18,000 bases of DNA from contig JAMYWO010000267.1 of the NCBI GenBank assembly GCA_024220525.1, positions 1-18,000 on the forward strand, read 5' to 3'. Below the pieces are notes generated by a model. The model did no database searches. It saw only the letters and a program-made list of their open reading frames with translations, and was not told where the DNA came from. Shown here piece after piece: positions 9,401-18,000 of this stretch. Position 1 is the first letter of the stretch, and the number at the start of each line of letters is the position of its first letter. A program made the translations under genes and the position numbers. This DNA comes from Cochliopodium minus. Lineage: Eukaryota > Discosea > Himatismenida > Cochliopodiidae.

Positions 9401-11791
9401 TTTGATTTTTATCAATATTTTACAAATTTATTTAAATTTTTATCATTTTTGTCCAAAAACTTTTTGTTAAAATTTTTTAATTTTATATTTCATTTTTTTT
9501 TATATTATATTTTATTTTGATTTTTTTAAGATTTTTTATTTTTATTATTTTTATCATTTTTGTTATTTTTATATTATTTTTATCATTTTTATCATTTTTG
9601 TTATTTTTCATTTTTTTTTTATTATTTTTTACTTTTTTTAGCTGAATTGTCGAAAAACACAGGAGGACAATCATATTTCCTCAATGAAGACCCTTCTTCT
9701 GATTTGATGAAAGAGAAATGCTACAATGACCTCAAAAGAAACATGACCCGCAAAAAAGGTTTCGACGGCTTGATGAAAATACGTACAAGCAAAGGTCTTG
9801 TAATTGGTAAAAAAAAAAATCAAAAAATATTTCATTTATTTTATTTTTATTTATTTTTATTTATTTATTTTTTATTTATTTTTTAATTACTTTTTATTTT
9901 ATTAATTTTTTATTTTTATTTATTTTTATTTTTATTTATTTTTATTTATTTTTATTTATTTATTTTTATTTATTTTTTATTTATTTTTTAATTACTTTTT
10001 ATTTATTTTTATTTATTTTTATTTTATTAATTTTTTATTTTATTAATTTTTTATTTTATTAATTTTTTATTATTTAATTTATTTTTATTTTTATAGATAA
10101 GATTTATGGGAATGTGAATGAGTTGAACCCTACAGAGTGGGAGTTGGCGAGTGTGGATGAGGACAAAACTTTCGTCTTCTCTTTCAAATTGACAGAGAAG
10201 AAAGATGTCAGAGAACGCCCTGTTATTCAAATTGGTAAAAAAAAAATAAAATAAAAAAAAAATAATTCAAACTAATTATGAAAAAAACTAAAATTAAATA
10301 AAAAAGTTTAAAATTAAATAAAAAAGTTTAAAAAAAATAATAAAAAAATGTCTATTGATTATTTACTTTAATTTTAAAACTAATTTATTTAAAAAATTGT
10401 TTGTAATTTCAAAAATATTCAAAAAATTAAAAATCAAGAAATAATTTATTAATTTCAAAAAAAAAAAAAAAAAAAGCACTTTTGTACACAACAGAAGACG
10501 GACAAAGAAGAATAAGAGTACACACATTGGGAGCAACATACGAACCAAGTTTACCAGAAGTTTTCAAAAACTCAGACTTGGACACGTGTGTGGCGTTGAT
10601 TTGCAGAAAGGGGGTGGAGAAGGGATTCGAAGAGGGACTTAAAAATGGCCGCATTTACGTTGCGGAACTTGTTGCGGATATTTTGAGTGTTTACCGCAAC
10701 AATTGCGCTAAAAATCCCAACCCTGGTCAACTCGTTTTGCCCGAAACTCTCAAGTTGTTGCCCGTTTATGCCCTTGGTCTCCTCAAAAGCAAGTTGTTGC
10801 GTCCTGGTAAATAAAATTAATTATTATTTTTTATTTTTTATTTTTTATTTTTTATTATTTTTTATATATTTTTATTTTTATTTTTATTTTTTATTTTTTA
10901 TTGATTAATAATATTTTAATTTTTTATTTTTTATTTATTACGATAAAATTATTTAACATATTTTATTATTTTTATTGAAATTATTTAACTTAGTATTTAT
11001 CACTTTAATGAGAAACATTGATCAAAGTTTCTTTAAAGTTTTTTTGTAACAATATTATTTATTTTCTTTTTAAAATTTCTTTTTTTTTTGATTTTTCAAT
11101 TTTAATTTATTTTTTCTAAATCCAAAAATGAAAATTATTATTTGTTAGGAAGCGATGTGACCATAGACGAAAGAGTCTACTTGATGCAAGCGCTTTCAAC
11201 ATTACCAATTCAACATCTCTTAAAATTCATTTACCCAACTCTCTACAACATGACCACCTTTTTCCACTTCCTCCAAGACAACTCTTCTTACCTCGAAAGT
11301 TTCTCCGAAAAACAAAGTTTTCCACTCGACAAAAACACCTTCCTCCCCTCCCGCCTTTTAAAATCTTCCATTGACAAAAACCACTTTTATTTATTGGACA
11401 ATGGCAACTGTATTTATTTGTGGATTTCTTCCAACACTGACACTTCTGTCCTTCAAAATCTTCTCGGCTTGGAAACTCTAGACAATGTTAAATTTAATAA
11501 GGTAAAAAAAATATTTTTTTTTAAATTTTTTTAAAATTTTTTAATTTCATTTTTTTTTTTTAAAAAAAGATGAGTGTCCTTCCTCAAGAAAACCATCTTT
11601 CTCAATATTTTTTCAAGTTTTTGTCTTCTCTTCGTAACAACTGCCCTGTTTACCCTATTCTTTTGCCTGTCAAAACAGGAGAGCCTCTTGCTTTTGAATT
11701 CTATCAGAATTTAGTTGAAGATAAAGCCCAAGATATGAATTACGTTGATTTTTTAAGACATCTTCATAAGACTATCACCAAATCCAATTAA
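6466..11791 (+). CDS. SEC24: Sec24, COPII coat cargo-binding subunit, complete
   Basis: Eleven exons: 6466-6921, 7068-7242, 7515-7715, 8019-8323, 8589-8901, 9220-9354, 9642-9806, 10097-10234, 10477-10806, 11149-11501, 11570-11791. All join in phase to 930 residues, typical for Sec24. Seen: an Asn/Pro/Gln-rich disordered N-terminus (about 1-150), a zinc finger with Cys247, Cys250, Cys269 and Cys272 (CVEC and CPIC, spaced C-x2-C-x18-C-x2-C), and a trunk domain from about 278 (HYVFLVEASY). A beta-sandwich contains DGQRRIRVHTLGATY near 638-652. A helical region and a gelsolin-like fold follow, with the closing VEDKAQDMNYVDFLRHLHK near 905-925. In COPII, Sec24 pairs with Sec23 on Sar1-GTP and selects cargo leaving the ER. 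The zinc finger separates it from Sec23-like relatives only weakly; the N-rich tail, the length and the C-terminal motif make Sec24 secure. Exon 9 uses an unusual A19-G acceptor. Confidence 0.97.
7243..7514 (+). other. Sec24 intron 2 with three spaced TACACGT motifs
   Basis: This 272-nt intron has more mixed sequence than its neighbours. The heptamer TACACGT occurs at 7380-7386, 7420-7426 and 7459-7465, a spacing of 40 and 39 bp. The sequence between the motifs is not repeated. Introns early in a gene can hold enhancers, and ACGT cores bind bZIP factors in other eukaryotes, but nothing here proves a function. Confidence 0.45.
8902..9219 (+). repeat. Sec24 intron 5, T-rich with short tandem duplications
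   Basis: The 318-nt intron is mostly T runs broken by A. It contains an exact 19-bp tandem duplication at 9132-9150 and 9151-9169, and related TAATGTTGATTTT segments at about 9032 and 9071. I saw no coding sequence or RNA gene. The donor is GTAAAA and the acceptor is TATTAG. Confidence 0.8.
9807..10096 (+). repeat. Sec24 intron 7, TTTATT repeats and a 16-bp tandem array
   Basis: The 290-nt intron is almost wholly TTTATT/TTTTTATT simple repeat. At about 10026-10073 a 16-bp unit (ATTAATTTTTTATTTT) occurs three times in a row. A segment near 9858-9900 recurs near 9966-10003, so slippage has acted on more than one scale. Confidence 0.85.
10235..10476 (+). repeat. Sec24 intron 8, A-rich on the coding strand with an A19-G acceptor
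   Basis: This 242-nt intron is A-rich on the coding strand, the opposite of the other Sec24 introns. It contains an exact 20-bp tandem duplication at 10291-10310 and 10311-10330. It ends in 19 A residues (10457-10475) directly before the G of the acceptor at 10476. Phase on both sides and the DGQRRIRVHTL family motif just downstream confirm that this junction is used. Confidence 0.85.
10807..11148 (+). other. Sec24 intron 9, T-rich
   Basis: The 342-nt intron starts with TTTTTTA heptamer repeats (about 10825-10940), then has mixed T-rich sequence up to the TTGTTAG acceptor. Nothing else was recognised in it. Confidence 0.75.
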
Positions 11792-12109
11792 TTTATCAAA
11801 AAGAAAAAAAAGTGATCACAATTTGAAAGATTTTGTTTCAACATTAAAAAATATATCCTTAATTTATAAAAAAATATTCAAAAACTTTTAAATCCAAATT
11901 TGGAAATAAGATTAAATTAAGGAAAAAACAAGTCTCAAATCTTCAATAAGAAAATCAAAAAATATAAAAAGTTTTTTTTTTTTCAAATAATATTTTATTT
12001 CAGAAAATTTTTGTTTCTACATCAAAAAACTTGTTGATTTTGGAAAAAATAAATTATACAATTAAATAAAAAGGATGTTTTTTTTAAGAAGGGGGAAGAA
12101 TTAAATGAT
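11792..12109. other. Convergent intergenic region (3' ends of Sec24 and ankyrin gene)
   Basis: These 318 bp separate the stop codons of two convergent genes. They must hold both transcript 3' ends. The sequence is AT-rich with A and T runs, and I see no gene. No distinct polyadenylation signal could be singled out. Confidence 0.7.
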
Positions 12110-13952
12110 CTAACGAGCATAGAAGCAAACTCTGTCATTGACATTGCTAGTTTTAGTGAAAAGGAGTCTGGAAAAGTCAGAGTGAGGAATCAACAAATCA
12201 ATGCATTCCCAATGAGGAGAGTTACAATTAGAAATACCCTTTGCAAAAGCAAGTTCGATGGGAGCTTTATTAAAACCAGAAATAGCATTGGCATTAGCAC
12301 CTTTTGCCAACAACATTTGAACGATTTCATGACGACCCCATTGAGAAGCTCTTGCCAAAGGAGTGTTGCTTTGATTATCTTTTGCTTCATAGTCTGCTCC
12401 ATTCTCCAAAAGAATTTTAACACAGTCAATGTGTCCCCAAGAACATGCACAATGCAAAGCAGTGTGGAGGTTTTCGTCTTTTGCTTCGAGTCCTTCAGTC
12501 TTTCCATCTATAGTTAGCTTGATCAACTCTCCCAATAATTCAGTGTCTCCGAACTGTGAGGAAATCATGATAGGTGTCAAATTTTTTCTATTAAAAACAA
12601 TTAATTAATATTAATATTAATTTATTTAATTTATTAATAAATATTTTAGGAGAAATAAAAATTATAAAAAAAATATATGAGAAAATTAAGAGAAAATTCA
12701 TATATTTTTTTTTTTTTACCTATTTCTGAGATTAAAATTAACACCCATTTTAGCTAACTTGTAAATAACATTTCTGCAATCATTGATGGAGAAATTGTTG
12801 AGGCATTTCTTCATTACTTTTAAAACTTTGGTACTGTTCATTAAAAGATCGATAATGATTTGAGGTGCATCAGATAACAAAGCAAGTTCCAAAGCAACTT
12901 GATTATTGACATCCCTAACATTTCCATCAGCATGGCAAGTAACGAGAAATCTGATTGCTTTTTCATTGTGGGTTTGTGCAGCGATATGCAAAGGAGTTCT
13001 ATTGAAATGATTATATGCCTTATAATCCTTTTGAAAGTTTCCAGAAGTGTTATTTGGATGATGATATCCAGTTACATTATGTACAGTTATTGCTTTTTCA
13101 TTTACCACCTTGTGTGATACTTTTGGCTTTTCTTTGGATAATCTTTCACTTATTAATTTGAGGATGTCCATCTTATTATTGATGATTGCATAATGGATAA
13201 TATTGAGACCTAAATTTTGAAAGAAAAAAAATTAGAAAAATAGAATTCAAAATTTTAATTCACTTTTCAAATAGTTGCTATTTTGCTAATTATTCGAATT
13301 CTTTTCAAAAATATATATTTCCAAAAAATTAATAATTTTTTCTTATCAACATAAAATTGATGAGTAAGCGTATATAAAATAATATTGAGAGGAGATTTAT
13401 ATTTCCCCCTTTTTTTAAAAAAAAATTTTCTTTTTTTTTCTTACCATGATTATCACAAATTGATAAATCGTCTGCATTTGCGAAATCGAGCAAAATCTTT
13501 AAACATTCCAAGTTTAAATGAAAATTGTTTGTAAATCCTGATGCGCAATGCAATAGAGTACTTCCGTTGAATTGATCGATCTTAGATTTAGTTGATGCTC
13601 CTTCTCTGAGAAGATTCTCCAAAATATATGTTGGGATCTCTTGATTCTTGAGTTGGATCGCAACTTTGAGGGTGAGTGAATCATTATTCTTCCTATTTTC
13701 GTAAATATTTCTCTTGTCAACATTTACATACTTTGGATTGTTGTTAAGATGATTAAAACTTTTTGTTGGAGATGTGCTTGTAATTGTCCTTGGTGAAATT
13801 CTTTTACTTCCATTATTTGGTCCTATGTTTACTCCATTCATATTTGACACGAAGCTTGTATTATTATTTTTCCTTGGAGATTTATTTTGTTTGTGGGAAA
13901 AGTCCGTGTTTCTCAATTCTTCTTCTTTTGAATCATTATCAAATTGTCCCAT
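12110..13952 (-). CDS. Ankyrin-repeat protein, complete
   Basis: Three exons (minus strand): 13445-13952, 12720-13209, 12110-12587, joining in phase to 491 residues with a TAG stop. The first 95 residues are rich in Asn, Ser and Lys with SPRK, SPRT and SPTK motifs, and look disordered and phosphorylatable. Ankyrin repeats follow: STLLHCASG near 131-139, GLNIIHYAIINNKMDILKLI at 170-189, RTPLHIAAQTHNEKAIRFL at 240-258, and NLTPIMISSQFGDTELL at 335-351. The two best are TALHCACSWGHIDCVKILLENG at 375-396 (given here in outline only) and NTPLARASQWGRHEIVQMLL at 407-426. Some units are degenerate or separated by insertions. No other domain was recognised, so a protein-binding scaffold role is all that can be said. 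It starts after a run of 12 A residues. Confidence 0.9.
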
Positions 13953-14849
13953 TTTTTTTTTTTGATATATTTATTGGTTATATAGAGGAGGGTGTTTCTT
14001 TTTTTGAAAATTTATAAGAATATATTTTATGCTTTACTGTTGTTATTTAAAAAGAGTAAAGAATTATAGTATATTTTTTTTTTTTTTTTGAAGATTTTTT
14101 TTTTTTTTTTTTTCATTTAAAAATAATAATGATTAAACGGTATATTTTTTTTCAGCTAAAAATTATTAATTTTCGCAGAGATTTGTCAAAGATTTTTTAA
14201 GAAGAATATTTAAAGAATTTTAATCATTTTTGGAGTAAATTTAAAAAACCTTTTTCCTTAAAAATCAAAAATAACAAACATCAAGATGAGTTAAATTAGG
14301 GATGAGAAAAAATATTTTTCATATATATCTGTTTTTGTTTGTTTTTTACAAAAGAGAAATTTTTATGGGAATTTTACGATTTTTAATTGAATGGAAGAAA
14401 GGATATTTGATAATTAACATGATAATGATATTGAGTTTAAAATTAAAAAAAAAATTAGAACAATCACAAAATGTAAAAACAACTGATTCTCTCCAAATGA
14501 ACTTTTTTCTCTTTTTGGTAATTTGTAAATCCCACCATATAAATTTTAATGTTCCTCAAAAAATTATTTGAATGGGAGGAAGATTTTAAAAAACATCCAA
14601 CCTACTTTTAAAAAAAAATAAATAAAATCAAATATGGATTAGAAACTGAATTTCAAAATAATTTTGGAACAAAGAAATAATAAACAAATGAACATAAATG
14701 AAATTTAGGGTTATTAAGTTTTATTTCAAATTATAGAGGGAAAATTTTGATAAAGGGAGGAGATATTTTATAAAAAAATCAACTTTTAATATTTCCAATT
14801 TTAGTTCCATACAGTCCAAATAAGAAAAAAAAAAGTTCTTTCATCATCT
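13953..14849. other. 897-bp intergenic region with no supported gene
   Basis: This is the longest gene-free stretch. It must contain the ankyrin gene promoter (right of 13952) and the 3' end of the WD40 gene (left of 14850). The part next to the ankyrin start is rich in T homopolymers (about 14071-14112). The stretch 14280-14800 has more mixed sequence. A plus-strand frame of 89 codons at 14302-14571 shows only Ile/Phe/Lys-rich, low-complexity sequence, and I do not accept it as a gene. A minus-strand stretch near 14460-14580 is open for about 38 codons with no family match. Confidence 0.6.
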
Positions 14850-16278
14850 TTAATGAAGTTTCCAAGATTGTATAGTTTTATCCCAACCTGATGAATAGAT
14901 ATTCTTCCCGCAGAGAACAATTGAAGATACTACATCTTTGTTTCCAACTAAACAGTTAACAAACTTGTCCAATCTTCGAAGATCATGAATGTAAATCTTG
15001 TTATCATATCCTTTGTGTGATTTAATTTTATAATTAATTAATTTATCAATTTATTTATTTTTAAATAAAAAATCAACCTCCAGATAGAAGAAAATTCTTT
15101 GAAACTTGAAAACTTTCTCTTGAATGAGTCTCACTGTGACTCAGTTGATGATATTTTAAACATTTAATTTCAGAATCATGAGCCTTGATTGAGGAAGCAA
15201 CCCTGGAAATTCTTAAGTCAATAAGATCTATATCTTTCCCTTTCCAACCTTAAATTTTATTTAGAAAAAAAATGATATTATCATTTTTGAAATATTTTAC
15301 CTTGACCTTTTGCAAACAGTTTGTCAGTAATTTTTTCTAAACAGTAAACAGAGTAAGAACCTGGAATTTTTTGTAAACATTTTTTTGAATCAATATCCCA
15401 TACTATTTGAGAAAAGAAAATTAAAATTGAATATATATATATATATTTTTTTTTCTTAATTGTGAACCATTTAAATTCCCGTCTGTAATTCCTGAAATTA
15501 TTTGGTTATTGCTTAAAGATAAACAACAAGTGACACTCGAATTATTTGGATTTTCTAAAGTACAAATCTTTTAAAACTAATTATTGATTTATTATACAAT
15601 ATTAATTGTATTTACACATTCTCTCTTTGATATGTCCCAAATTTTTACACTTCCATCACTGCTGGAACTTACAATGTTATTCAAATATTTGGATATATGA
15701 TTAACAGCAAAGTGAGAATGATTCCCAATCAAAACAGATGTTTGTTTCTCTAAATTCTTTTTAAATTTTGAAGAAATTTACGATGAGTAAATTTGGATTT
15801 AAATGTATGAAATTATGAAAATTTTTTTGATTTGGAATTTAAAATGAATAAATTGTGAATAAATATGAAATTTAAAATTTGAAATCCAAAAAAAAAAAAA
15901 AAATATTTTCAAAAAATATCATTACCCACAATAGTATGTTTGAGTCAGCACCAGCTTTTGATACATAAGAATTTTTGAGTATTATTTTTTTAATTGTAAT
16001 TTGAAATAATTACCTGTTATAAAATGATTTTGGTCAATATTAACAGTTGAAAAAATTGCAGCTTTATGCCCAATCAACATCCTTGAATTAGATTTAAAAT
16101 CAGAATTGGTATTCCAATATTTAATTGATCCATCCAAATAGGTAGCCAAAAAATTCTCACCAACAACCCCCAAAGAAGTAATCCTTTCATGATGTTCACT
16201 CAAAACTCTTGGACCCTCAATTTGATCAAATTTCAAGAAACTTCTTGGTCTTTCAAAGACAAAGTCATCAATTTCCAT
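14850..16278 (-). CDS. Seven-blade WD40-repeat protein, complete
   Basis: Seven exons (minus strand): 16014-16278, 15926-15954, 15616-15756, 15468-15567, 15301-15402, 15078-15248, 14850-15010, joining in phase to 322 residues. Seven repeats are visible and fill the protein. Their closing strands are GSIKYWNTN, SNILLWNLE, GSVKIWDIS, GNLNVWDID, KDIDLIDLR, NKIYIHDLR and KTIQSWKLH. This fits one closed beta-propeller with a short N-terminal lead (MEIDDFVFERPRSF) and no other domain. Such proteins are usually subunits or scaffolds in larger complexes, and I cannot assign it to a named family. Intron 4 (donor GTTCAC) and intron 6 (donor GTTGAT) use odd donors, and phase and the WD motif across each junction support them. 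Exon 2 is only 29 bp, and the intron at 15568-15615 is only 48 nt. The start codon is 103 bp from the stop of the next gene upstream. Confidence 0.87.
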
Positions 16279-16381
16279 CTTATTTTTTTTAAAAAAATTT
16301 TTTTTTTTTATTTGATTGTTTTTTAAATTAATTTTTTTGTACAATTTAAATAAAGTTAAAGGAAAAAATTCATTTTTTTTT
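16279..16381 (-). promoter_or_regulatory. Compact spacer holding the WD40 promoter
   Basis: Only 103 bp lie between the stop codon of the surface protein gene and the start of the WD40 gene on the same strand. The sequence is homopolymeric T and A with no clear TATA element. It must serve as both 3' end and promoter, unless the genes are co-transcribed. Confidence 0.45.
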
Positions 16382-18000
16382 TTAGTTGTCAAGAGATTCT
16401 TCGTGGGCAGTGTAGGACTTTTTGTCATGTTTTTTGTTTTGTTTAATTTGGTCTTTGGTAAAAAGGGAAGATTTGGAGGAAGAATTTCGGGTGGAAAGGT
16501 CCTCGAAATTCCTCACGTGAAGTTCCGCACTTTTATTTCTACGAAAGTTATGGACAATGATCACCAAAATAACGATAAGACCAATTCCAAGAGGAACACC
16601 AACAAGAACTCCAATCTTTTTTAAAAAAAAAAATAAGATTTTTGGATGAAAAATGAAATATTAATTTAAAATAAAAATAAATTTAAAATTAATTAAAATA
16701 AGAATTTTTAAAATGTTTTAAAAATAAATAAAATAAAACGGAAATTAAAAATGAATTTATTTTTTTACTAATATTTTTTTTGTGATGCTCCCTTTGCAAT
16801 TAGAACTTGAAGTAGAAAGGATGACACTGAGGCCATTTTGATAGTTTACAGACTGGCTGTATGTTTCACAGCTTCTTAGACCAGACATATCCGTAACATT
16901 GACATTCACTAAAAAATAAATTTAAATTAAAAATAAATTTAAAATTATTAAAATAAATTTAAAAAACAATTTAAATTAAAAAATAAATTTAAATTAAAAA
17001 ACAAATTTAAATACAAAAAATGAATTTAAATACAAAAAATGAATTTAAATATAAATAAATTTAAATTATAATTATTTTAAAATAATATTATGAAATTAAA
17101 TAATTATTTTAGATTATAATAAATTAAATATTTTATTTTCTACCTTCAGCAAAAGATCCGTTGCAAGATCCTGTACAATTAATCAAAGAAATGATCATTT
17201 CAGTTCTTTTGTTCGCCTTGAGGGATTGGAAAATTGGAGAATTTATTATACTAATTAGTAAAAAAGAATTAAAAAATTTGTTGAAAGAAGAAAAATTGAT
17301 CAAAAATAAAAAAGTAAGATATAAAAAAATAAATCAAATTAATATTAAAAATATAAATAAAAAATAGTTAAAAAAATAAAAAATTAAAATCAAAAATAAT
17401 AATAGAAAATGTTTAAAAAATAAATAAAATAAATAAAAAATGAAAAATGTAAAATAAAATAAAAATAAAAAAGAAATAAATAAAAATTAATAAAAAAATA
17501 AAAAATAAAAATCAAAAATAAAATCAAAAATAAAAAATAAAAAAATAAAAAAAAAATGAAAAATGTAAAATAAAAAAAAAAAATAAATAAAAAAAAGAAA
17601 TATGAAAATGATTAATAAAAATAAAAATAAAAAATGTAAAATAAATAAATAAATGAATTAATAAAAATGTTTGTACACAAAAAAATATCCATCAAAAGAA
17701 GATCCTTTTAAAAAAGTGATGATTGGAGTGCTTGGATTGTAACCTTCAGAGGGAGGCTCACAGAGAAGAAAACAGGAGTTGTAAAATTGTTGGTATCCCC
17801 TCACGAAAGTTTGGTTCTGCTTTATCATCACCATGTTCACTGTCATCTTTGGGTAATATCCAAGACCTAGAAAATAAAAAAAAAATTATAATGATAAAAA
17901 ATTAAAATTATTGAAAAATTAACAATAAAAATTTTTGTCTCGTTGTTGACCTATCTCAATTGTGAATGTTGAATTTTCATATAGATGTAGTGCTCGATTT
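16382..18000 (-). CDS. Single-pass surface glycoprotein, C-terminal part (5' partial), unknown family
   Basis: Five exons are visible (minus strand): 17951-18000, 17677-17866, 17144-17250, 16769-16908, 16382-16615. They join in phase to the last 239 residues, and the N-terminus lies beyond the right edge. Seen: an outer region with six cysteines (in NSC, LLC, INCT, GSC, RSC, SNC) and four N-glycosylation sequons (NQT, NCT, NGS, NVT). One membrane helix follows (IGVLVGVPLGIGLIVILVII) with a basic stop sequence (HNFRRNK). The tail is Ser/Lys-rich, about 55 residues, ending in ESLDN. This points to a type I membrane protein with a disulfide-bonded outer domain, perhaps for adhesion or recognition. 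I do not recognise the family. The first visible donor (GTCAAC at 17945-17950) is atypical, so exon 17951-18000 is less certain. Confidence 0.68.
17251..17676 (-). repeat. Long A/T simple-repeat intron in the surface glycoprotein gene
   Basis: The 426-nt intron is almost all AAATAAA/TAAAAA-type repeat with scattered ATGAAAAATG segments (about 17449, 17557, 17632). It is T-rich on the coding strand. The donor is GTACAA (phase 2) and the acceptor is AATTAG. No gene was found in it. Confidence 0.75.

Noticed and set aside
9483-9674. 63-codon minus-strand frame rich in Lys and Asn
   Set aside because: Reverse reading of a T-rich Sec24 intron.
12182-12517. 111-codon plus-strand frame
   Set aside because: Antisense shadow of the ankyrin exon. 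It has no family features, while the opposite strand shows clear ankyrin repeats.
14302-14571. 89-codon plus-strand frame in the intergenic gap
   Set aside because: Low-complexity Ile/Phe/Lys sequence with no domain, and such frames are common by chance in AT-rich DNA.
15431-15445. AT dinucleotide run
   Set aside because: A short microsatellite inside a 65-nt intron, unremarkable at this base composition.

Overview
This window is nuclear DNA of a very AT-rich, intron-dense unicellular eukaryote. It holds six protein genes, reconstructed here from exon reading frames, splice-site phase and family matches. They contain 38 complete introns plus one cut by the left edge. Introns run from 48 nt to about 630 nt and are mostly T-rich on the coding strand, with TAAAAA/TAAAAAA-type simple repeats. 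Stops are TAA or TAG in the standard code. The SH2-kinase (SHK-type) gene, the Asn-rich segments, the A-rich leaders before start codons and the base composition suggest an amoeba-like protist (Amoebozoa or a similar lineage). The sequence does not settle the taxon. No rRNA, tRNA, CRISPR array or transposase was recognised.

Layout, left to right: (1) minus strand 83-3270, 11 exons of a TKL-type protein kinase followed by a linker and the first residues of an SH2 domain, running off the left edge. (2) minus strand 3487-6191, 7 exons, a complete 632-residue TM9SF/EMP70 membrane protein. (3) plus strand 6466-11791, 11 exons, a complete 930-residue Sec24, the COPII cargo adaptor. Genes 2 and 3 are divergent across 274 bp. 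(4) minus strand 12110-13952, 3 exons, a 491-residue ankyrin-repeat protein that converges on Sec24. (5) minus strand 14850-16278, 7 exons, a 322-residue seven-blade WD40 protein. (6) minus strand 16382 to beyond 18000, at least 5 exons, the C-terminal part of a single-pass cell-surface-type glycoprotein that I do not recognise.

Functionally, the clearest link is the TM9SF/Sec24 pair, both acting in the ER-Golgi system and probably sharing a promoter region. The kinase, ankyrin, WD40 and surface proteins look like ordinary signalling and scaffold genes with no evident joint pathway.

The most unusual signal is in the splice sites. AAG acceptors (17 of 38) are as common as TAG (17) and far outnumber CAG (4). 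Donors are GTAAAA-like and almost never carry the usual G at +5. Other points of interest are a decayed duplicate of a kinase exon end inside an intron, microexons of 19 and 29 bp, an A-rich intron ending in A19-G, and three TACACGT motifs about 40 bp apart inside a Sec24 intron.
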